Source of the DNA: Algoriphagus marinus
GTDB taxonomy: Bacteria > Bacteroidota > Bacteroidia > Cytophagales > Cyclobacteriaceae
DNA length: 64,000 bases
NCBI RefSeq assembly: GCF_001936475.1
Contig: NZ_MSPQ01000014.1
Location: forward strand, 88,290 to 152,289
Reading direction: 5' to 3'
The translations under genes were made by a program, and so were the position numbers. Shown piece after piece: positions 51,789-60,439 of this stretch. Every line of letters begins with the position of its first letter. The first letter of the stretch is position 1. The notes beneath the pieces were generated by a model that was given only the letters and a program-made list of their open reading frames with translations, did not search any database and was not told where the DNA came from.

Positions 51789-52872
51789 AAGATTTATCGA
51801 AAGTTTTTTCCTTCCATTCATTTAATCTTGGATTCATAATAGCGAACCAAAGAGGTGGGAAAAGTGCAACAATTATCATGGCGGAATATCCCGCCGGAAG
51901 TTGTGGACTTTCGTCGTAGTGATTCAACACTTGATATCGCTTGTGTGCATTAGCATGATGATCGGAGTGCCGCTGGAGTTGGAAAAGCAAGAAATTACTC
52001 ACAACATGACTTGCATTCCAAGAGTGAATGGGGGTTACACGCTCATAATTCCCAGATTCCAATTTCTTGCGCTCCATGCCATAATGCTCCAGATAGTTTA
52101 CTAATTCCAAAAGTGAAAAACCTAAAACACTTTGAATAAAAAAGAACAAAGGTACTTCCCAAACAAGTCGACCCATCACTACCGAGGAGATACCAAAGGC
52201 CAAACCTACAAATAGGAAAGGAAGTAGAATAAATTGGATCATCTGATTTTGAACGGACCAAAACGGGATTCCTTTTTTAGAAAGCCTTTCCCGTTCCAAA
52301 TCCCAGGCACTTTGATACCCATTAAAAACGGATCGGTACCAAAAAGAATAAAAACTCTCTCCAAATCTACTGGTAGCTGGATCATCTGGGGTAGCTACTC
52401 GAACGTGATGCCCTCGATTATGCTCGATAAAAAAGTGCATATACGAAACCGTCATCAAAAGCATTTTCGAATATAGCTGCTCCTGCCAATCACTTTTATG
52501 CCCCAACTCATGAGCCACGGTGATTCCAATTCCTCCGGTAATCAGTGCCATCCCGCTGGCAAAGGCAAGAAATTCCCACCACGAAAAATGACTTACACTG
52601 ACGATATAAAATCCCCAAATCAATACGCCAAATTGTACATATACCCAAAAGAAGGTAACTAACTTATAGAATTTCTCTTGGGTGACTTTACTGACTGCCT
52701 CCTTCGGTACATTTTCTCGATCAGTACTAATCAAAAAATCCATAATTGGCACGAAAATGAAAACAAAGCAATGAATCAAAAACAAATTAGCGCCACCTAA
52801 ATAAACGCCAAGGATTAACAAAACAGGTAAAATCAGCGCACTAAAGAATCCGATTTTTTTTAGGCCAGACAT
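51766..52872 (-). CDS. alkB: AlkB-type alkane 1-monooxygenase
   Basis: The 368-residue integral membrane di-iron monooxygenase of the AlkB family hydroxylates terminal carbons of medium-chain alkanes. Histidine boxes are HELGHKSD, EHNRGHHVRVATPDDPATS, and LQRHSDHHANAHKRYQ, with a further NYLEHYG. Six hydrophobic segments are present. Rubredoxin partners are not adjacent. Its 3' end overlaps batA convergently. Other AlkB-like desaturases cannot be excluded but the HYG motif supports alkane hydroxylase. Confidence 0.85.
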   Translation of the reverse strand: MSGLKKIGFFSALILPVLLILGVYLGGANLFLIHCFVFIFVPIMDFLISTDRENVPKEAVSKVTQEKFYKLVTFFWVYVQFGVLIWGFYIVSVSHFSWWEFLAFASGMALITGGIGITVAHELGHKSDWQEQLYSKMLLMTVSYMHFFIEHNRGHHVRVATPDDPATSRFGESFYSFWYRSVFNGYQSAWDLERERLSKKGIPFWSVQNQMIQFILLPFLFVGLAFGISSVVMGRLVWEVPLFFFIQSVLGFSLLELVNYLEHYGMERKKLESGNYERVTPIHSWNASHVVSNFLLFQLQRHSDHHANAHKRYQVLNHYDESPQLPAGYSAMIIVALFPPLWFAIMNPRLNEWKEKTFDKSSSPAGSY

Positions 52873-52960
52873 GGTTATTTTGATTATGGGTAAGTCAGGT
52901 TAAGTTAGAATTTTAAATCAAAAAACTAAAGCACTATTCAAATTTCCGGGAAACCAAAAC

Positions 52961-52972
52961 TGATATATCTCA
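52961..52972 (+). promoter_or_regulatory. Candidate FNR/CRP-type site upstream of hemN
   Basis: TGATATATCTCA has the TGA-N6-TCA core of the FNR/CRP family and sits in a longer imperfect palindrome (AAAACTGA...TCAGGTTTT). It matches TTGAT-N4-ATCAA at 7 of 10 positions and lies about 70 bp before the hemN ATG. Confidence 0.4.
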
Positions 52973-53041
52973 GGTTTTCGACTGGTTTGTATCAATAGCG
53001 TAACCCTTATAAATCTAGAATTTTGGGAAAAGAAAAAACAT

Positions 53042-54400
53042 ATGTCGATTTCCTCACTCCTCATCGAAAAATATAATATTCCAGCGCCAAGGTACACCTC
53101 TTATCCCACTGTCCCACTTTGGGAAAATTCATTGAACTCAAAAAATTGGGAGGATTTGGTTCAATTGGCATTTAGAGATTTTGGGGCTGAAGAAGGGATA
53201 TCGCTTTACATTCATCTGCCGTTTTGCGAAAGTCTCTGCACCTACTGTGGCTGCACCAAGCGGATCACCAAAAATCATTCGGTTGAAGAAAGCTACATCG
53301 AAGCTGTCCTTTTGGAATGGAATAAATACTTGCTTCTTTTTGGTAAAAAACCAAAACTTGCAGGAATTCACCTTGGAGGAGGAACTCCAACTTTTTTCTC
53401 CCCAGAAGCTCTGCATGCTCTTCTTAATGCTATAATCTCAAGTTCAGAAATACTTTCAAATGCTGAATTCAGCTTTGAAGGTCATCCTAACAATACAACC
53501 GAATCCCATTTGGAGGCATTGGCTAGTTTGGGATTTGATCGAGTAAGTTACGGGATTCAGGATTTTGATCTACAAGTCCAGCAAGCTATTCATCGTATCC
53601 AACCCGTGGAAAAGGTACGAGAAGCAACAGAAAATGCCCAAAAACATGGGTATAGCTCCGTCAATTTCGATTTGATTTATGGCTTGCCACATCAAACTAT
53701 AGAAACCATGAAAGCTACTTTTGAGCAGGTGGCAAAATTGAATCCCGATCGGATCGCATTTTATAGTTATGCCCATTTACCATCTGCTTTTCCAGCGCAG
53801 AAAAGTTTTGAAAGCTATCTCCCAAATCAGGATGAAAAAAGAGCTTTATATGAGTTTGGGAAAATAATTTTGCTAAACTTAGGGTATGTTGATATCGGGA
53901 TGGATCATTTTGCAAAACCAAATGACCCTTTAAATCAAGCCAAATTAACTGGTAAGCTTCATCGGAATTTCATGGGCTACACTACATTGCCTGCGAAAAT
54001 GCTAATTGGATTAGGGGCAAGCAGTATCAGTGATATTCATTTGGGCTATGCCCAAAATGAAAAAAATATAAGCACTTATCAGGAATCAATAAAAAATGAT
54101 GAATGGGCAATCACCAAAGGGCATCAATTGACCGAAGTGGATTTAGAAGTGAAAAATTGCATTCTTGACTTGATCTGCAGGCATGAAACGGTATTTCCTA
54201 TTTTCCTTTGGGAAAAACTTCCTGATCAAAACCTTTGGAACTTGAAAGAAATGGAAAGTGACGGTTTGCTAAAAATGTCTGGAAACAGGATTAAGGTGAC
54301 TGATCAAGGAATTGCGCTAGTCCGAAATATTTGCATGCAAATCGACTTGAGACTTATTGAAAATCAAGAAAAATCAGTTCGATTTAGCAAAGTAATTTAA
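53042..54400 (+). CDS. hemN: Oxygen-independent coproporphyrinogen III oxidase
   Basis: The 452-residue radical SAM enzyme converts coproporphyrinogen III to protoporphyrinogen IX without oxygen in haem synthesis. The 4Fe-4S ligands are Cys62, Cys66 and Cys69 in HLPFCESLCTYCGC, with the additional Cys71 typical of true HemN. LGGGTPTFF, EGHPNNTT and YGLPHQT are other SAM-site motifs; a HemN C-terminal domain follows. Beside the cbb3 operon it makes haem for that oxidase under low oxygen. Its last codon overlaps the convergent gene by 4 nt. Confidence 0.96.
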   Translation: MSISSLLIEKYNIPAPRYTSYPTVPLWENSLNSKNWEDLVQLAFRDFGAEEGISLYIHLPFCESLCTYCGCTKRITKNHSVEESYIEAVLLEWNKYLLLFGKKPKLAGIHLGGGTPTFFSPEALHALLNAIISSSEILSNAEFSFEGHPNNTTESHLEALASLGFDRVSYGIQDFDLQVQQAIHRIQPVEKVREATENAQKHGYSSVNFDLIYGLPHQTIETMKATFEQVAKLNPDRIAFYSYAHLPSAFPAQKSFESYLPNQDEKRALYEFGKIILLNLGYVDIGMDHFAKPNDPLNQAKLTGKLHRNFMGYTTLPAKMLIGLGASSISDIHLGYAQNEKNISTYQESIKNDEWAITKGHQLTEVDLEVKNCILDLICRHETVFPIFLWEKLPDQNLWNLKEMESDGLLKMSGNRIKVTDQGIALVRNICMQIDLRLIENQEKSVRFSKVI

Positions 54401-55101
54401 CGACACATTGTGATTTCAATTTGCTCGGCTCCATAATTAAAAACCTGGATATCTGGACTGAATCCATGCAATCCAAGCCCTAATCCTCTAAAAATAAATA
54501 GAACTCCAATGAGCACCCCTAAATAAGGGATCGTTCGCTGGAAGCTTTGGCGATAGGACACTGGGATCAAGTTTCCTGACCACATCAAGGCTGCCAAAAG
54601 TGGGATAGTCCCAATTCCAAAAAAGAACATATATGTTGCACCTAATAAAGGGTCCTGAAGTGCCATTGCTGCTACTAAAGCCATGTAAACCATCCCACAC
54701 GGCAGCAGTCCATTAGCCAGACCGGTGGCAAAATACCCAGCTTTTCCTCCTGCTTTCAGGAATTTACCAAGGTACATTTTTAGGCTAACCACCAACTTTG
54801 ATATACCTGGAATATTAGAATAGTTTGAGTTGCTTTTGTAGCTTATTGCAAGGATCAGAATCATCAAACCCATAAGAATAGAAAAGCTTTGCTGAATACC
54901 TGCCAGGGACATCGAAAAGCCCAAACTCCCTACAACTAAACCAAGAATTGCATAGGTAACACTTCTACCTAAATTGTACAAAATTTTATTTGACGCATAG
55001 GACTTCCCTTTTCCTCCCGCTACGGCTAAGGCAATAGGGCCGCACATTCCTACACAGTGGAATGAACCCAAGAACCCTAATAGAAAAGCAGTCCAAAGCA
55101 T
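54397..55101 (-). CDS. DsbD_2/SafE-like membrane protein of the cbb3 operon
   Basis: The 234-residue protein has six predicted membrane helices. The N-terminus LGSFHCVGMCGPIALAV is the HCxGMCG motif of the DsbD_2/UreH-like TM family, often annotated sulfite exporter TauE/SafE. In cbb3 clusters such proteins are thought to help deliver copper or thiol electrons, and the paired cysteines fit that; sulfite export is unlikely from context. It is last in the eight-gene operon, starting directly after fixH. Confidence 0.8.
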   Translation of the reverse strand: MLWTAFLLGFLGSFHCVGMCGPIALAVAGGKGKSYASNKILYNLGRSVTYAILGLVVGSLGFSMSLAGIQQSFSILMGLMILILAISYKSNSNYSNIPGISKLVVSLKMYLGKFLKAGGKAGYFATGLANGLLPCGMVYMALVAAMALQDPLLGATYMFFFGIGTIPLLAALMWSGNLIPVSYRQSFQRTIPYLGVLIGVLFIFRGLGLGLHGFSPDIQVFNYGAEQIEITMCR

Positions 55102-55527
55102 TTAAATTGTTATTTTCTTCTCTTCGTAATAATTTTTCCCCTCCTCAGTCCAACTCAATTGAATCTTCCAATAGCCTGGCTTCAAATCACCCAAAGCTAC
55201 AGAAGTACTTCCGGATCCGATCACATCTACTAGAATCTCACGATCCAATTTGGAATCTGAGGGTCTAAAAAGCTGCAGTTTCCCAGTTGTTCCAGTTGGA
55301 AGATCTAGCACCAAATTTTTACCAGTAGTACTATAAGTGATGACCGTCCTGTCTAATCTTAGCGCAGAGGACTCTTCGTCGATTCGATCTTGATAGTTGA
55401 TCTCTGCCTCGTAATAGTTTTCAGTGACTAATTCGATCCCATCCATTCGGACAGATATGACTACCATTGTCATGATCAAAACCACAAAACCAATGATGCT
55501 CAATAAAATTCCTTTTCCCCAATCCAT
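55102..55527 (-). CDS. ccoH: FixH/CcoH, cbb3 assembly protein
   Basis: The 141-residue protein has one N-terminal TM (about 7-28, GILLSIIGFVVLIMTMVVIS) then a periplasmic beta-domain (DGIELVTENYYEAEINYQDRID, split at the YYExxxxYQ family motif). FixH/CcoH stabilises cbb3 oxidase subunits during assembly. It is 6 nt after ccoG and immediately before the last gene of the operon. Confidence 0.85.
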   Translation of the reverse strand: MDWGKGILLSIIGFVVLIMTMVVISVRMDGIELVTENYYEAEINYQDRIDEESSALRLDRTVITYSTTGKNLVLDLPTGTTGKLQLFRPSDSKLDREILVDVIGSGSTSVALGDLKPGYWKIQLSWTEEGKNYYEEKKITI

Positions 55528-55533
55528 AACCTT

Positions 55534-56976
55534 CTAGTTTATTGGTGCTGTAAAATTTGTCTCTATTTTATCTAATTCCTCACCCTGGTAAATCACCGAG
55601 AGCTTTACTTTTTCCTGATTCACTTTGACTTCGTCTTGATTCCTCACTAGGAAAAATCTGCCCTCGAATTTGGATTGAGCATCCAGAATCAATTCCTGAT
55701 TCCCTAGCAATTCCACTTCTATACCATCCACCAAGGATTTCAATTCTACTTTTTGACTTTCAAAGGTCTTATTGATCAGAGTGATTTGATAAAGGTTAGT
55801 CACTTTTCCATCTTCCCTTTCTTGGTAAGTCATTCCGGGAAAGCGGGTAATTGTAGCTTTGATGTCATCACGAGTAGCGATCAAAGTCACAAACGCTGCA
55901 ATCAAAATACAAAGAACCACTATATAACCTTTGACTCTTCCGGTAATCAATTTCTGAAAACCCTGCTTAATGCTATTTTCTGATGCATACCGAATCAATC
56001 CTTTGGGACGATCCACTTTGACCATGACTTCATCACAGGCATCTATACAAGCGGTACAATTCACACATTCCATTTGGATCCCATTCCGAATATCAATTCC
56101 TGTAGGACAAACTTGGACGCAAAGACTACATTCGATACAATCTCCTTTTGGTTCTAATGCAGCCTGATTTTTACGAATTGGAGATCTTGGTTCCCCCCGT
56201 ACATAATCATACATGACGTTGATCGAGTTATTATCAAGCAAAACACCCTGAAGCCTTCCGTAAGGACAAACCACCAAACAAGCTTGTTCACGGAACCAAG
56301 AAAATACAAACATGAAAATTCCAGAGAAGGCTATCAGACCGATAAATCCAGCCATATTAGCCGAAGGAGGTTGTGATACAATCTCTTTCACTTGCTCCAC
56401 TCCTACCAAATAAGCCATAACCAAATGTCCTATCAAGAGAGCTATAACGGCAAAAACCGTAAGCTTAATCCCTTTTTTGGTAAACTTCTCCGCTGTCCAC
56501 GGCCCTTCATTTAACTGTCGCTGTTGATTGGCATCTCCTTCGATAAGGTATTCGATCTTACGAAATACCATCTCCATGAAAAGCGTCTGGGGACAAAACC
56601 ATCCGCAGAAAATCCTTCCAAAAACTACCGTAAATAGAATAACGAAAACAAAGAAAATCAGCAACAGGAAAATCAATAAATAAGTATCCTGAGGCCAAAA
56701 AGCTGCTCCAAAAATGATAAACCTCCGCTCAAAAATATTGAACAACATGTACGGCCTTCCATTCATCTGGATGAAAGGACCTGCAAAAAGTATGGCCAGT
56801 AATACCCAAGAAAGATAGGATCTATACTTGTAGAATATTCCGGATACTTTTTTAGGATAGACCCAGTTCCGCTTTCCGTCTTCTTGGACCGTAGCGAGTG
56901 CGTCTCTAAAAGTCTCTGGATTTAAATGAGGATTCTTTTTTGCCATGATATCGGCTTTATAGCCAAGTTTTACCAC
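55534..56976 (-). CDS. ccoG: CcoG, polyferredoxin-like cbb3 maturation protein
   Basis: The 480-residue membrane protein has five or six helices, NapH/CcoG-type CPQTLFMEM and CPYGRLQG, and two 4Fe-4S motifs (CIECSLCVQVCP; CVNCTACIDACD) in a cytoplasmic loop, then a periplasmic IgG-like domain (about 370-480). CcoG reduces Cu(II) for cbb3 biogenesis in other bacteria. It lies between ccoP and fixH. Confidence 0.93.
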   Translation of the reverse strand: MVKLGYKADIMAKKNPHLNPETFRDALATVQEDGKRNWVYPKKVSGIFYKYRSYLSWVLLAILFAGPFIQMNGRPYMLFNIFERRFIIFGAAFWPQDTYLLIFLLLIFFVFVILFTVVFGRIFCGWFCPQTLFMEMVFRKIEYLIEGDANQQRQLNEGPWTAEKFTKKGIKLTVFAVIALLIGHLVMAYLVGVEQVKEIVSQPPSANMAGFIGLIAFSGIFMFVFSWFREQACLVVCPYGRLQGVLLDNNSINVMYDYVRGEPRSPIRKNQAALEPKGDCIECSLCVQVCPTGIDIRNGIQMECVNCTACIDACDEVMVKVDRPKGLIRYASENSIKQGFQKLITGRVKGYIVVLCILIAAFVTLIATRDDIKATITRFPGMTYQEREDGKVTNLYQITLINKTFESQKVELKSLVDGIEVELLGNQELILDAQSKFEGRFFLVRNQDEVKVNQEKVKLSVIYQGEELDKIETNFTAPIN

Positions 56977-57007
56977 TGGAGGATGAAACCTCCAGTGGTA
57001 TTATTTA

Positions 57008-57940
57008 TTATTCTATTGATGCTACAATTGTACTGTCGAGAGCAGTAGGTGCTTGATCCACAGCCGGAGCTGCTTCATAAATTTCACCTTGAGGATCCTT
57101 TGGATTAGCAGGGCTTGTTCCTACAAGTGTTAGGATGTAGCTGGAGACATTTTGAATTTCCACAGGACTCAATTGATCTTCCCAAGGCACCATACCTTTT
57201 TCTATAACACCATATTTCACCACTTTGAAGATATCAGCGATTCCTCCGCCATGAAGCCAATAGGCATCAGTCAGATTAGGGCCTACTCCCCCTCCCCCGT
57301 CAGCTGCATGACAAGCGGCACAATTCCCTTCGAAAATCGTTTTCCCCACAGCAAGTGCTCCAGCTGATTCATCATAAACGACAGAATTCTCATCGATACT
57401 TGCAAGGTTACTAGCTTGTCTGATTTCCGCTGCTATAGCTTCCACTCGAAGTTCTTCCTGATATTCTTCCACTCCCGTCAAGCCTGTGCCTAATACAGTA
57501 TAATACACAAAGTAACCAACTCCGAATACCACTGTTCCTAGAAAAACATATTGCAACCAAGGAGGCATAAAGTTGTCTAATTCGGTGATTCCATCATAAG
57601 AGTGATCTGCCATCATTTTCGCCTTTTCTTCAGAACCAAAAGCCTCATCAACCTTTCCTGTGACAAAACGCTCTTTAAAAGTCTCCCACCAAGAAGGCTC
57701 ATCTGCGAGACTTGGGTTTTCCTTTTTCAAAACCGTAGCCATAAAAGACATCAGGTAAATCATCAAAATCAATAAAATGACAATCACTCCAAGGATTACT
57801 CCAAGAATAATCAAAAGGCTTAACTGGCTAGAATCCATCGACTGCAATGAGGATAAAGTCGATTCGGATTCAGACTGTGCAAAGAGATATGGAGAATATC
57901 CCAAAAGGAGCACTGTAAGTATGGTTAGGTATTTTTTCAT
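57008..57940 (-). CDS. ccoP: cbb3 oxidase subunit CcoP (one haem c visible)
   Basis: The 310-residue membrane cytochrome has a signal-like N-terminus, TM helices at about 38-70 and 128-148, the CcoP N-terminal segment WWETFKERFVTGKVDEAFG, and one c-type haem site CAACHAADGG with axial Met in KGMVPW. Proteobacterial CcoP has two haems; only one CxxCH is present here, as in other Bacteroidota. It overlaps ccoQ by 4 nt. Confidence 0.9.
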   Translation of the reverse strand: MKKYLTILTVLLLGYSPYLFAQSESESTLSSLQSMDSSQLSLLIILGVILGVIVILLILMIYLMSFMATVLKKENPSLADEPSWWETFKERFVTGKVDEAFGSEEKAKMMADHSYDGITELDNFMPPWLQYVFLGTVVFGVGYFVYYTVLGTGLTGVEEYQEELRVEAIAAEIRQASNLASIDENSVVYDESAGALAVGKTIFEGNCAACHAADGGGGVGPNLTDAYWLHGGGIADIFKVVKYGVIEKGMVPWEDQLSPVEIQNVSSYILTLVGTSPANPKDPQGEIYEAAPAVDQAPTALDSTIVASIE

Positions 57941-58119
57941 GGCTGATTTTCGTTTAATTCATCATCCCCCATTGGTAAGGATTTCATATGATCGATGTAT
58001 TCCTTTGGAACGCGAAAGGCCCAAACCGTTATTCCTATAAAGAATAAAACAAATATGATCAGGGAGATAATTGGAAATATCTCTATGTTTTCGATTGATC
58101 TTAATACTTCTTTATACAT
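57937..58119 (-). CDS. ccoQ: CcoQ-like small cbb3 subunit
   Basis: The 60-residue protein has one TM helix (about 14-35, IFPIISLIIFVLFFIGITVW) and a short tail with RVPKEYIDHMKSLPM. CcoQ stabilises cbb3 oxidase. It sits between the CcoNO fusion and CcoP with 11-nt and overlapping junctions. Confidence 0.8.
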   Translation of the reverse strand: MYKEVLRSIENIEIFPIISLIIFVLFFIGITVWAFRVPKEYIDHMKSLPMGDDELNENQP

Positions 58120-58130
58120 GATTTCAGTAT

Positions 58131-60257
58131 TTAATTTGAAGCGGTGGCTTTGATATCAGTTCCCAATCGCTGCAAATAAGCAATCAGTGCGACGATTTCG
58201 GTATTTGGCATGACTTCTACGCCTGCCTCTTTCAGGTTAGCGACGATTCCATCAGCCTGCTTAGATAGATCTTCAAGAGCTATTTCATCAAAACCTTCTG
58301 GATAAGGAACACCTAAGGCTTGCATGGTTCTGATTTTTGCAGGTAGATCTGAGTAATCCATCTCATTTGTCACCATCCAAGGGTATGGAGGCATCAAAGA
58401 ACCTGGAGACATACTTCTCGGATCAGCCATGTGGAAATAGTGCCAGCTGTCTGGATATTTTTTACCCACACGATGAAGATCTGGACCAGTACGTTTGGAT
58501 CCCCATAGGAATGGTCGATCATAGACAAACTCACCTGCTTTGGAATATTCCCCGTAGCGCTCGGTTTCAAATCGGAATGGACGAACCATCTGAGAGTGGC
58601 AGCCCACACAACCATTGGCGATGTACAAATCTCTACCTTCTAATTCCAATGGAGTATAAGGCTTCACCGAACTGATTGTAGGAATATTTGATTTCACCAA
58701 AATCGTTGGAATAATCTCTATTGCTCCACCTATTAAGATTGCAACAGTTGCCAAAAGGGTAAAGAAGACAGGCTTTCTCTCCCATGCACGGTGCCAGAAT
58801 TCACCAGTACCACTATAAGACTTCGCAAGCGCAGGAGCCTGATCTTCTTCAGTTTCCTGGAAGACACCTTGTTTCGCTGTTGCCCACATGTTATACATCA
58901 TCAGGATAGCACCACTTAGATAAAGCAATCCACCAAATGCTCTGAGAATATACATCGGCACCAATTCCACTACAGTTTGAAGGAAGTTACCGTATGCTAA
59001 TCGGCCCATTTCGTCAAATTCTCTCAACATTAAGAATTGAGTCAAAGCAGCAACATACATTGGAAGGGCGTAGAAAATGATACCCAAAGTTCCAAGCCAG
59101 AAGTGCGTATTGGCTAATTTGGTAGAGTAAATCTTTGTATTAAAAAGTCTTGGCCACATCCAGTAAAGCATACCGAAAGTCAAGAATCCATTCCAGCCTA
59201 ATCCACCGATGTGTACGTGGGCAACTATCCAGTCGGTATAATGTGCAATCGCATTTACATTTTTCAAAGAAAGCATTGGTCCTTCGAATGTGGACATCCC
59301 GTAGGCTGTGATGGCTACCACCATAAACTTCAGCACAGGCTCAGTTCGTACTTTGTCCCAAGCTCCACGAAGTGTCAGCAAACCATTGACCATACCGCCC
59401 CAAGATGGAGCAAGCAACATGACCGAGAATGCGGTTCCCAATACTTGAGCCCATTCTGGAAGTGAGGTATAAAGCAAATGGTGAGGTCCAGCCCACATGT
59501 AGAGGAATATCAAGGACCAAAAGTGGACAATCGAAAGCTTATAGGAGTAAACCGGTCTGTTAGCAGCTTTTGGAAGGAAGTAGTACATCAATCCCAAGAA
59601 AGGCGTAGTCAAGAAAAATGCTACTGCATTGTGGCCATACCACCACTGCACCAAAGCATCTTGCACACCTGCATAGGCTGAATAACTCTTAAAGAATGAT
59701 ACTGGAAGTGCAAAAGAATTTACTACGTGAAGCACTGCAACAGTCACAAACGAAGCTAGGTAAAACCAGATCGCCACGTACATGTGACGCTCTCTTCTTT
59801 TGATTAAAGAGCCAATCATATTCGCTCCAAATGCAATCCATACTAAAGCAATGGCAATATCAATTGGCCATTCCAACTCAGCATATTCCTTAGAAGTAGT
59901 CAAGCCTAAAGGCAAGGTAATCGCCGCTGCAAGAATGATTAATTGCCAACCCCAGAAGTGAAACCAGCTGAGGGCTTTACTCCACATAGGAGTTTTGAGT
60001 AGCCGGGGCATGGAGTAATAAACTCCAGCAAAGATGGCATTCCCCACAAATGCGAATATAACCGCATTGGTATGGAGTGGACGAATTCGTCCAAAAGTAG
60101 TGTAAGGATTACCCATGTTGGCTTCTGGCAAGAATAACTGTGTTGCGGCTATTACACCGACCAGCATTCCCACTATACCCCAGATAATCGTCGCGGCTCC
60201 GAAATACTTGACAATCTTATTGTCATAGTAGAACCTTTCCAGCGTAGTATTATTCAT
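58131..60257 (-). CDS. ccoNO: cbb3 oxidase CcoN-CcoO fusion
   Basis: At 708 residues this is the catalytic subunit fused to the cytochrome c subunit. CcoN (about 1-480) has twelve or so helices with haem/copper His motifs (HTNAVIFAFV; WWYGHNAVAFFLT; HHLLYT; HVHIGGLGWNG). From about 510 CcoO follows: one TM and haem c site CVGCHSQMVRP with axial Met in MPPYPWM. I start at ATG 60257 (MNNTTLERFYYD); an upstream in-frame start would overlap ccoS by 98 nt and add non-conserved residues. It overlaps the ccoS end by 8 nt. Confidence 0.95.
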   Translation of the reverse strand: MNNTTLERFYYDNKIVKYFGAATIIWGIVGMLVGVIAATQLFLPEANMGNPYTTFGRIRPLHTNAVIFAFVGNAIFAGVYYSMPRLLKTPMWSKALSWFHFWGWQLIILAAAITLPLGLTTSKEYAELEWPIDIAIALVWIAFGANMIGSLIKRRERHMYVAIWFYLASFVTVAVLHVVNSFALPVSFFKSYSAYAGVQDALVQWWYGHNAVAFFLTTPFLGLMYYFLPKAANRPVYSYKLSIVHFWSLIFLYMWAGPHHLLYTSLPEWAQVLGTAFSVMLLAPSWGGMVNGLLTLRGAWDKVRTEPVLKFMVVAITAYGMSTFEGPMLSLKNVNAIAHYTDWIVAHVHIGGLGWNGFLTFGMLYWMWPRLFNTKIYSTKLANTHFWLGTLGIIFYALPMYVAALTQFLMLREFDEMGRLAYGNFLQTVVELVPMYILRAFGGLLYLSGAILMMYNMWATAKQGVFQETEEDQAPALAKSYSGTGEFWHRAWERKPVFFTLLATVAILIGGAIEIIPTILVKSNIPTISSVKPYTPLELEGRDLYIANGCVGCHSQMVRPFRFETERYGEYSKAGEFVYDRPFLWGSKRTGPDLHRVGKKYPDSWHYFHMADPRSMSPGSLMPPYPWMVTNEMDYSDLPAKIRTMQALGVPYPEGFDEIALEDLSKQADGIVANLKEAGVEVMPNTEIVALIAYLQRLGTDIKATASN

Positions 60258-60438
60258 TGGAATTGGATTTGGTTGATTGATTTTTATTTGATTTTTTGGT
60301 CTGATTTTCAAATAATATTCGAACGGAAGGTGTATAGTCATCATCAAACTGTCCTCCCTTCATCGCCTTGAAAAACAAGTACAGAAAGGTGCTGGCTAAT
60401 AGTAAGCTGATGCCGATCAAGAGAAATATTACTTCCAT
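60250..60438 (-). CDS. ccoS: CcoS, cbb3 maturation protein
   Basis: The 62-residue protein has one TM helix (1-22), then FKAMKGGQFDDDYTPSVRILFE, of which KGGQFDD is the CcoS family motif, and a lysine/asparagine-rich tail. CcoS is needed for cofactor insertion into cbb3. It lies directly after ccoI (1-nt gap). Confidence 0.88.
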   Translation of the reverse strand: MEVIFLLIGISLLLASTFLYLFFKAMKGGQFDDDYTPSVRILFENQTKKSNKNQSTKSNSNE

Positions 60439-60439
60439 A

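Noticed and set aside
54397..55101. Sulfite exporter
   Set aside because: The name comes from a broad family label; operon context and the HCxGMCG motif point to cbb3 maturation.
60258..60347. 30-codon upstream extension of ccoNO
   Set aside because: It overlaps ccoS almost fully and is not like CcoN; MNNTTLERFY is a natural start.
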